NCBI RefSeq assembly: GCF_905220365.1
Contig: NC_061154.1
Location: 11,408,001-11,472,000, forward strand
Length of the DNA stretch: 64,000 nt
Reading direction: 5' to 3'
Origin: Vanessa cardui
Lineage: Eukaryota; Arthropoda; Insecta; Lepidoptera; Nymphalidae
The notes beneath the pieces were generated by a model. That model worked only from the letters and a program-made list of their open reading frames with translations. It searched no databases and was not told where the DNA came from. Each line of letters begins with the position of its first letter. Position 1 is the stretch's first letter. Positions 50,801 to 62,800 of the stretch are shown here, piece after piece. A program made the position numbers and the translations under genes.

Positions 50801-53800
50801 GTAGTTACGCAATATATTAAGCAACGTTTTATGTTGGCACCAGATGGTAATTCAATTTTTTAAAAGTAATGTTTTTAATTTTAAATGGACAAAAATAATT
50901 TAGTGTTTTTTATAGTTAACTATGAGTTCCTTAGACTAAAGAGAAACATTTATAAAAATATAACAAATTAATATTTAACAAATATACACGTTAAGGTAGG
51001 GTCAGAAAAAAAATTGATGGAGACGACCATAGTTCAGATGTAGATATATTTATATACATAGAAATTGGTAAGCGACTAGCAAATACCACACTCTGGATCA
51101 CTACCACTCAGACTTTTTTAAAAACTGACACCATACACCGACAATGCGCCACTGACCTTGGGATATAAGAGGTTATGTCCCTTGTGCCTGAAGTTACTGG
51201 CTCACTCACCCGTCAAACTGGAACATAACAATACTAAGTATTGCTGTTTCGTGGTTCATTATATGATGGCTGGTTACTACCCTTAAATTAGTAAACTATT
51301 TGCAACTAAGTATTGCTGTTTCTACTACCCTTACTACCCTTAAATTAGTAAACTATTTGTATTGTGAACGCTTACCTTTGAAGAGTTTCGTTGTAATTGA
51401 GCTGGTTGTAACTGATGGGGGTCTCCGTACTAGACTTGCTGTCATTGTAGTCGTGATGGGGCGACATACCACCAAGCATCACCGAATCTCGCTCCTATGC
51501 ATAACATATATAACAACAATCAATAAAATTAACTATTAAACATTTCGTTTTATTATTATTCAGCAGTTCCAGAGACATATTTTAGATTTCGATTTTTTTT
51601 ATGGTATGGTGGCGGACGAGCATATGTGCCAACTGATGGTAAGTGGTCACCATCACCCATAGACAATGACGCTGTAAGAAATATTAACTACCCCTTACAT
51701 CGTCAATGCACCACCAACCTTGGGAACTAAGATGTTATGTCCTTTGTGCCTGTAGTTACACTGGCTCATTCACTCACTCACTCACCCTTCAAACCGGAAC
51801 ACAACAATACTGCGTACTATTGTTTAGCGGTAGAATATCTGATTTTATAAATGCTTAACTAAAATTTGGCTTAAAGATTTCTTATATCAATTCAAGTATT
51901 ATTAAAAAAAAAGTTTTAATGGAAAATAGATGTGGTTGATATGGATTGTACATAAATTTAAATAATTTCATTCATAGGTATGTTAAATAAAAATACTTAC
52001 ATAGAAACTATTGTCCGGATCTTGTATTTCTAGCTTCAATTCCGTGTCATTGTTGTTGTTAGGAGTGTCCTCCAACAGACTCTCCATAAACGATGCTAAA
52101 TCCTGACACCTCTTTCCCATTTGCTGCTTAGCAGCTTCCGCTGGCTTAGTTAGAACCTTTTTTATAAAAAAAAAAGAATAAAAATTAATTTTATATTGTA
52201 ACATAACAGGTTATTATTACTGTTTTTTTTTTATATAGATTATAAAATATAGGAGTCAAATATTTAATTGAACTTTTGTTATTACCACTTCTAGAGTAGT
52301 ACTATTGTCTATTGACATACTTGTCCTCTCATTTTAAATTTCGAATTAAATTAATATAAGTAGGCGGACGAAGCTATTTACCACCAGGTGGGTACACCTG
52401 GGGCGTAAATTGATACCGTTAGTCATAGTCTTACAGCTAAGCTAATATGTTAGGTCCCTTGTGCCTGTACACTGGTTCACTTGTCATTTTAAAACAAGTA
52501 TTGTGGTCGGAGTAGAATACAAGAATGGGGACTGCCTACTGAGAAGCTTTGGTGATAGATCTTGTACAGAGCCCTACCACCAAGTACAGTAGTTATGAGC
52601 ACATTTTCTTTTAAATATTAAATTAGTATAATTAAACCTAAAATAATTTAAGTATGGCCATTTATGACTGACCTCATTCATCACTCGAGTTATATTTTGC
52701 CTCAAGAGTTGAGCTTTCTTTTGCTCTTCGTCCGGTATTTTTTCAATTCTTTCAGTATCCAGTGTCTGGAAGACGTCCGGATTCCTCGGACCCTGGGAGA
52801 CAAAATTAAAAAGTATTAGACAATTAAGAATTTATAACAAACATTTACCACTTAAAATATCAATACAAAGAAAAATATATTCTTCTGAATTAAATATTTA
52901 AATATAAAAAACCATTGTTTACCTCTATTATAAAATGTTTGCCCGTAACGAATTCAAGTTTTCTAGACCACGGGTTAATAAATGAGGACCATTCCGTTTC
53001 CAATTTTAAATAATCGCCATTTTGAGTCAACATCCTGTAATAAGAAATGAAATTGTTAAAATATTTTTAATATTTTATTATAAAAAAGCGACCGCGCCGA
53101 CCTCGTTTTGGTGATTTTTTTTAATAAAGAAAATTATTTGACAACATAATTATGTATTCTTTATTTATATATCAAGAAATCTCTTCAGGGATAGTGTAAT
53201 TTTAAACCAGTTTTTTGTAATTGATCTTTTAGTTGCCATACAACATACAACAGCATACAAGTTTTTTTCAGTTGAATGCATTTGTATTCTACACATCGTT
53301 TTTTTTTTTCGATCGACATAAACTTGAATAATCGTTGGTCTAGTGATTCATTTCGCCCATGAATAACATTTACCTTATATAAGTAAGGATCTAAAGTAAG
53401 GTTTTATATAAAAGACAGCGTACTTTTTGTGCAGCTCAATTGCCGAGTCTCGTCCAATCACCGCATAGCATAAACATGCAGGCAAAATTGCCCTTGACGC
53501 TGAATATATTCAAGAAGGTAAAACGATTGATGATGATATATTAGCCTAAAACCTACCTATAGGGCTTTGACCGCTCCACTACGCCTTCCTTTACGATGGC
53601 CTCGTAAACTTGACGTAAATATCCAAGATCTGAAGGATGATATAGCTGCAAAGCATCCTTCTGGACAATATCCTGTGGCAAGTAGCCCAGATAAGGTACC
53701 GATTCGGTATCAATATATTCCAGACTACCAGTCGCCGAATGTCTTATTACGAATGGTTTTGCATTAACAATTATTTCATTCGCCGCTAAAAAATAAAAAA

Positions 53801-56800
53801 ATATATAACTTAAAAAACTTTCAATCGAACTGTCTTATTGTTAAGATGTTACGTACAGCGGTATAAATAAGTCATACAAGCCGTGAACGTGACCGCCGGC
53901 CACGTGACACACTACGTACAAAGTTGCTTAAGTTCAGTGGAAGGCACAATTGATCGCTATAACCCAGCACACGGACGGAACACGTGCGTCTCCGTTTTCA
54001 TTACAACATTGTTTTCTGTTATATATTTATCTTCCTACTTTTTATTGTCCTCACTTTGCCTACACAAAACCTTTAGAACTTTTATACGTAAATCTATACC
54101 TTTAAGTAATTCGCAAAACAATTAAGAATTAATCGTTTATAACAAAATAACTAATCCATACGCCTGATATGAATAGAAAAAAATAAGTTTATACGAAACG
54201 CGTAGGTCTCGTATTACAACTTTTAGATTTAAAAAAAAAACGTAAAAAGAACAATATGTAATTAATGTTTTCCTACAAGGAAAATTGGAATTCAGGGCTT
54301 TTCTCCATTACAATAACCATTTATCTATCCTTTGGAGTTTCTTTGTTTATTTATGAAAGCCGCATTACAATTCGTTGCGTAGTTAAAACGATCTAAGCGT
54401 ACATACGATGGAACGCGACTTTGTCTGTCTGTAAACGTATAGTTAACAACATAATATAGGTTATTAGTACTTACTTTTAAACGCCGAAAAGAAGGGAGTA
54501 GCCTGTATGACTAGGTAGATAACGTGACCTTCTTCATCTCTTATATTTTTGAAGAAAAACTTTAGTAGAAAGGGCATGTATGACACGATTTTTTCTTTGA
54601 TTCTAAACCCTGACGTGAGCCCTCTATACTTCCTTATGCGACAAACCATTGTCGACGTTTGATTACCTTGAGCTGGAACTGTTGAAAATAGAGCTTACAT
54701 TTTTATAATTATAATTGATTCATATATATTCTTTTATTATGTAACAATTAAAGAAAATTGAAAACATTAAAAACTTACTCATGATTCAATAGCTTTTACA
54801 TAATTCTGTGAGAATTAAGACGAGCTGACGAGCCAATCGACGACATACGAACGAACGATACGACGTATTACAAACTAAATATACCTCTATTTTGAACTTT
54901 AATACGTTGTAGTAAAGTCGACTTTCAAACCAGAGCACGTAACTAATAGCTAACGAATAGGTGCAATCCTAGCACCATCACTGTTAAAATATAATGTATG
55001 TATTACACATACATACATGTGTTGTTTTAACCCGAACAGTGTCGCCATAATTAATTAAATAACGTGAAATCGAACGTCATTTATTAGGACATAACTTTTA
55101 TCGAAAAAAAGTTCCAATAAAAATTAATTTATTCCTTTTTGAGATCACTTTTCGCCACCGGTCTGTTGTATGTATACCTCTCATAGGTAGATAAGGTTTA
55201 CTACTCAGGTAGCTATCCTTTCAGGTAAATAAATGTATTTTTAATAAGACAAGCTACCGATTTTCGATAAGCTTGTTTCTTATTGATCTGTATTACAATT
55301 CTAAAAGAACCACACATAAAAATTCATATAAAAAAACATAAAAGTGAATGCTGGTTACAACTAAGACGAAAATTAAAAAAAAATTGTAACTATAAAATTT
55401 TCAAATAAAAACGAATTTTTAACGTTCGTTGTAACTAGCGATCACTTGATCCATGTGCCAATTATTACCAAAAAGTATTAATTAATTTCAATAATTATTA
55501 ATAGTTTAATTACAAAAGGTAAAAGTTACTAGAGAAAAAGTAAATTATAAAGTAGTAAGTATCTTCACATACGAACACAAATATCTAAAAAATTATGAAT
55601 AGGTATTCAGTTATCTAATTGGCAGCGACTTTATTTTTTTAAGGAAATTGTTGTTGTTTGATAGAAACAAATAAGTAATTATATGGTCGTTCAAAAGGAA
55701 AGGTCAACAATAAAAAAGTAGCTTAAATCCTTTCTTGGAGTTAAAGCTTGATTTATAAGGAATTTCATCAAATTCGACAAACAGACTGAGAAACCTTTCT
55801 CTTTTCTACAAAAGACTTGCATATACAATTTTAGATATTATATATCATTATACTCGTACATTTGGAGAGAATATGTAACAACGATACATTAGGAAAATCA
55901 TGATTGACAGCTCTATCGACTGAAGCCTTATATTAAAAAGAAACCTTACGAGTTTATTCAGATTTGAGCAATGCTGTTACAAAAATCGTAATTCAATATG
56001 ATTTAGTACGACTCAACTGTATGTTCGATTTTCATTGATAATAATAATAAAATGCTTCTAAGTGTACATAGATGTTTACAAATTTATTGTACATATGTTT
56101 TTAGCTTTTATATAACTAAAAGTGGTATCGATAACCGAGAAGATTAATGAAAAATGGCTGTCATGGTATGGGCAATTTATGCGGAGGAATGAGGACCATG
56201 TTGTAAGGATGGATAATGGATGGGGATGACCAAATAAACGATGGATGGATTGTGTGAAAGACGATATGGTTAAAAACAATGTTACTTGTGAGATGACGTC
56301 ATACAGAGAAGTATGGAAGAAGAAATGCTGCGACCCCATATAAAATTGTGTTAAAGACAAAAAGAGAAAGTTGGAGGATAATGATATTTATTTATATATT
56401 TTTTTGGTGCAAAGCGGGTGCATTGGAAAAGCGTGGTGGAATATGTTCCAAACCCTCTTCTTAATGGGAGAGGATGCCTTAGCCCAGCAATGGGTAATTT
56501 ATAGGCTGTTACTTTAATTTTTTTTACTTTACTTTATATATTTTTATTCATGAATTTCCTGAAATAATTATAACGATTTTTGCATTTATATGTGAAAGAT
56601 AATTTTCGCTTGAGATATATTATATATATAAAAAATAACATACAACACCGATCAACGACAAATCACGCAACATGTAAAAATTGGCACGACGGATTGTTAT
56701 TATAAAATTACCTTTTATTTGCGTACCGTTAGCATTTTTTGGGATTGTCAAGCCGCTTGTTATCTGTGATGCGAATGTATTGCGATCCTACGAAAGAAAT

Positions 56801-59800
56801 ACATTATTATAATAATCTGCTACTGCTAAACACTTCTGGTGTTTGAGATTATTTGGTCTAAAATCTATTAAATTCATTTCTTAGATTATAAACAGTGTTG
56901 CACTACTAAGCAACTTATTTTAGTGTGCGTGACACTACTTTACTAGTGTGCGTGTACTTACTTCCTAACCATTGTTAACTTTGACATTCTCAACTTTGAC
57001 TGTATATCTATTTGACACATTAGTAATCAAAGATTCATTTAATAAAAAATATATTCTTAAGAGATATTAATAATACAGTTTGAAAAAACAATTTAAAAGG
57101 ACTTAAACTGTATGACATTATTGTTCATTTTAATTCGATATTTTCTTTATAGGTTTCCGATTTGTATTAAGATTTAATGACCCCAATGACTACCCAAACT
57201 GGTAAACCATGTGACAAGCACAGCTGAATTTAAAGGATGTTTTTTGTGTTATAATTCATTTGGTGCTCGACAAACGAAACACCGTAAGGAAAACTATATA
57301 TGTCTGTCAGATATTTGATCCAAGCCTCCTCCTCAATTTGGAGAGGAGATCTTGCGTACCAGTGAGAAACTTATGTGCTGTTAATTTACTTTAAAAATGT
57401 ATGTTCTAGAATTTTTTGTTTTGGAAAACAAATATAAACAACAAACAAATTATAAAATATAATGCTATCTTAAATTTTCGCGATTACACATTGAAATAAA
57501 ACTAGTTATAACGGTTTTGAACGGGTACCCGTGACCACGAACGCTGTAGTGCTCGAAACGTCGGGATGCCAAAAATATTTAATATACGCGATTCAAATCC
57601 GGTATAACTAGTTTTATTATAAAATATAATTAAAAAAGAATTACTCACTCGTGGGTGCACAAAGTCTATGAACGATCTGCCGAGCCACATGTCTTTGGGA
57701 AATCCAAGAGCTGTCGTTATCGAAGTAGTCGTGTACATCACGATACCGTCTTGCATCGATATCACACACGAAAATCCATCCTAGTAAAATAATATTTTCA
57801 ATGTAAACAGCTTATACACTAATTATTAATTTATTATTAGTCATTAATTTGTCTTCTTTTATAATACAACTAGCGGTCTGTCCCAGCTTCGCACGGATGG
57901 TCAAAGTTTTTTTTTTTGTTGCTTATATTCAACATGCTTAAAAACTGTCGATATATTTTGTAATGTTCACATATATACTTGTAAGATCGTTTTACAAGTT
58001 ACATATAAATATATATTATATTTAAATATCCACTCGCCGTGCACACACACCGTCTTCACCCGCGCCCAAATCATATATTTTATATTCCCGCGCTTTCCGC
58101 GATGTGTGTCACTCGAGGGGACAGATACATAAATACACAGATAATATATATATATCCATATACAATATAAGTCCAACAATATTTATTATATTATTACAGA
58201 TCTGTGTACACTACATATTTCAACTTATTTGCACAAAATAATTAAAAAAATAATATTTTAAAAGGTTTATGAATCCTTCTGCCTATTAGTCAAAAAGGGC
58301 ATTAAAAATCCGTTCAGTAGGTTTGGGGTTTATCGGTAACATACAGACAGACAGATACGGCCGGAAGACTTTGATTTTCATTATATGTAGAAATAGTGAT
58401 GTGCAATGTGCATATGATTGTTTAAAAATATAATTCGGTACTATATTTCTTAGATATTGAATCTTAATAGTCTTTAAATTAATGTATATGTAATAATATG
58501 TAATAATATAATATGTACTCACCACGCAATGTTCTGTACGACTCGTACGAGTGACGCAGTTCAATGTTGTGACAATCGGTGAGTTAGATGGACCACACTG
58601 TGACAAAAGAAAAATGATTATAATCTTGTCTTATATGAAATTTAAAAAAAATGTGAACTTGTTTTGCGGCCAGTACTAAATGATAATTTAAATTTTAATA
58701 AATAATTTGATTGAATGCGTAAGTTAGCATTGCCGAAATTATTCCCCGATACTTTGTCTATTTCCAAAGCTCATTTCAAATAGAATAATCTAAAAGTTCA
58801 TATAGTCGCAATATTAATCTTTATCTATTTTAAAAGAGGTTTTATGTGATAAATTTATGTCGTACCTCTTTCTTGATGCTGCATTTGAGCGAAGTTGAAA
58901 TGTCCATTATAATCTCGGGCGATTTCTTTTCTAGCTCAAGAACGGGCGGCGGCGTCAGGACAACTGCATAACAACATATTATAGACGGAAGATAGACACG
59001 AACCTAAAACGTCGGCAAACCACATGTGAGACAATTTCGTACCATAGATATCATAAACAAGCATGACTTTCCGTACCATATTTTCCCCAAAATCGAACGA
59101 TTAAGAAAAAAAAATTATGTACATTACCTTAATAAAATAATTTTGTTTACTTCTGTAATAAACCCGAGAATATGATAAGTATACAATTTCTAGAAGATCC
59201 CTGGTGCTCTGTAATAATAATTAATAATTTAATTTCTCTTTTTTTACGTTTTTTTTTTTATATAAATTATTTGGCAGTATTTCTTCTTTGCCAAACATTT
59301 TAAAAACAACTCGGGTAAATTCTCTTCAGGATGTACACTGACTATGTCATTGCATTAAAAGTTTATTGTTACTGAAAGTTAAAGTTAGTCAAATAGCCGA
59401 CATATCGACTGAGAAAAGGCCAAAAATAATAAATCGAATTACAGAAACGTTTAACCATTCAGGAAATTATCTAATATTTTTTTTTACCTGTTAATCTCGT
59501 AGATATTTTGCATAATCATATTCAATTTCGGTTTTACTATAATAGGAGACAAATATAACTTTACGAAGTATAACATACAAGCACGTTGCAGCCTTATCGT
59601 TCTTCTACGATCCCTTTATAAACCTCACAGGATATAATGCTAGTATTACTTTACAACCATGATAATCGATTATGAATTTAAACATTATGCGTTATAAAGT
59701 CGATTTTATCAAAATTGTAATTATGGACATGTCCATAGGTAGCATCATATAACACTTCCCAAGGTCAAATCGTACAGACAGAATAACACGACGTAAAGTT

Positions 59801-62800
59801 TTTGTCTACGGAAACCTAATAATCTTCAGAATTGTTTCCCATCCTCCTGTAAAAATCTTCAACTTGTGAATATTGAATAAAGCATTTTTAAATGTATAGA
59901 CAGAACTCGTATACAGGTGCCCATAAATTAATAATAGTATTTCAAACACTTCAAACCTTGGCTTGCGGTTACTAGGTAACCCTTAATTAATATAAGTCTT
60001 AGAATTATTTTAAAAAAGGAACATATCACTCACCATTATTGGTATTTTCTTTCGGAGTCTCGAAGACGGGCTCCAGTTCGGGTAGACTTTGAATGATAAC
60101 ATATTTGTCTTTTTTTACTTTTGATACGATTTGAATTTTCTTTTTTTTCTTCGCTTCTTTATCTTTGATTCTCTTTTCTGGCAGTTGAATAGAATGGCTG
60201 TTGAAATGGAACACAGTTTGAGTGATAGACAGATATCAAGTATTGAATGAAATTGGCCCGACTTTGCTAGTTGAACAAACTAGAATAAATTTGTCCATGT
60301 TAATAGATAACTTGCCTAAAGTAAGCTTCTGTTAAGTAAGTAGTAGTTCAAAGTGTTAAATGAGTTTAATACAACTAACCTGTAACCAGAAGTGGACGGC
60401 TTGCCCCCATATCCGCTACTCGCGCTCGAATTGCTCCCAGAATGCATAGATTTCGAGCTGTAACTAAAAAAAATTAGAACAGATTAAAAATTTAAAACAA
60501 TTTTTATATTTATGGATCAACAGTTATATAGCCATAAACCTAACCACAATAAAAGTGCGCCAGTCCACGTTGAAATAATTAATTTTAAATAAACCTTGAC
60601 AAATATAATTATGCATTTTTATACTGTCTTTACTTATCGTCTCACGCACACTAAGATATCGTGTAATCACGAGAGTCACTCACTCATGCACGCCAATAAT
60701 AATGTCAAGTGGAGGGGCACCGTAAATTAATTTATCTAAAACAAACTTAAGTATTTATTAGTCAACATTACCTTCTTCTAGACTGGCTGTTGCTACAGCT
60801 GTTAGAATAAGCTGAATCCGATACTTTGGCATTATTTTCCGTATCTTGCTTCTTATTTAATATACCGGGTTTGTAGCTGAAATTAAAATTACTTATTAAT
60901 TAACTTTTAATGGGAAGAATTTAGGAGAATATTGGAATTTACAAAAGTATAATACATATTATGACCAAAACATCATATATCTTAATATATTTTTGGAATA
61001 GAATCCAAATAACAAAGTATTTATTTCTACTGAGTGTATTGTATCACATCTGGGACTTTCTTACTCTCATACTGCTACTTTTACTTGTCTGTACTTCAAA
61101 AGTTTTGGTGACTCATTGTGTTCTAACGAGACCGTACTAGCTCTCTTGCTAATTACGAACAGACTTCTTTCAGTTCTTTTAAATTAAAAGCAATAACATC
61201 ATTTTCAATCAAGACATAAAATCTCCTTAGAAAAACTTTTCGATTCGCCATCATTGTGCTAACTTTCAATGTCTGTTGTTCATGCCTTTTTGTTTTAATT
61301 TTAAGACTTTGTTTCGAAATATATTTTAGGTAAAAAAAAATATCTCGCTTTTGGATAAATTTAATAATTGATTTATTCTGATATGGACATCCAAACTGAT
61401 AAGAAATATAACGCTAATTTCATATCAACTAATCTTGATGTAAAATAAACGTTATGACAAATAACTAAAGAAATCTTTGTATGTTTATAAAAGAATGATA
61501 AAATTACAGAACTTTGCTCAGTTACACAGAGACACATTACACAAGGCATAGTTATCCAAGAAAGTTTCTTTTTTAAATACTAAACCAATACTGTGCACAG
61601 AATAAATATAGAAACGGACTGATGACTTCCAATTGCTGAACTAAGGTCTCCTCGTCCTTTGAGGAGAAGTTTAAGAGAAACTATTCGAATAAGAATGCGG
61701 ATTGATGGAAACATTATACAATAAAAACAACCGATAAATTTCCCACTGCTGGGCTAAGGTCTTATCTCCCTTTGAGGAGAAGGTTTGGAACATATTCCCC
61801 CAATCTGTTTCATTACCGGGTGGTGGAATACACATGTTGCAGAATTTCAATGAAATTATACACATGTGTGTTTCCTCACAATGTTTTCCTTCACAGACGA
61901 GCCCGAAATGAATTATGATGCTTGCCTGGTATTGAACCCGATCTATCACGGCTGGCTGTACACAAAATGACAGCCAAATCGAGCAAAAAATATAAACTAA
62001 AGCTCCTTAGAAAACATATTTAATTTTATAATATAAGTTACACTCAATAAATTACGATTTTTCCACTAATTAGTTGACCATCGCTTTTAAATTTGTAGCG
62101 AGCTGCAATCGCAACAAAACTTGTCTAGACATTGTGACTTTTATTTTTTTATTTTTAAATTGGATTACCTAAATATCCAAAGCATTGTTATTGTTAAGTA
62201 AAAATTAATAACATATATACATATTTTGTTGTAAATAACCATGATACCAGTTCATTTTGGGTATATAATCAATTAAAGTTTAAGGTTTTTAAAATATTAA
62301 AATATAAACGATTTATACGATTGTATACATAACTCATAATTAATGATTTGACAACCTCAGGAAATCGTTAATTAACAGCCCTAGTTGATATAAATGTTAA
62401 GCCCACGCTTCAATACCACACAACGCTATTTTATTAGCTTTTACTACGTCACGAATTATACAAATGTCACGTTTATGATACGTAGGCTGCTCGGCACGTT
62501 TTTGTGGTAGTCATTTCACATTTACGTAAATCCCCTATTGTTTGCAGCACACTCTGAGTTAAAAATATATTCAAGCAAACGATAACACCTACACCATCGT
62601 TAAATCGTTTTTTGTATGGACTAACAAAAAATACTCTCTAACTGTAACTGAGTGTATTTATTTATCTTATACTTAAATTTCACTGCAGCATGTACCTAAT
62701 GATTTTAACTAAAGTATGTTATGCTATATTATATTACGAATATTAAAAAATCTACCATTCTAACTAATTATCGATGATTGGAACGTAGTTGCTTTCGCAA

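Larger units (their letters stand above)
54890..56700. other. Rest of the period intron between w9 and w8
   Basis: AT-rich with an RTE fossil (56150-56345) and a SINE 3' half (56405-56515). No other exon seen. Confidence 0.45.

Noticed and set aside
57502..57648. Extension of the PAS-A frame past its donor
   Set aside because: Reading beyond GTGAGT at 57648 leaves the PER sequence; the next exon at 56787 continues it exactly.
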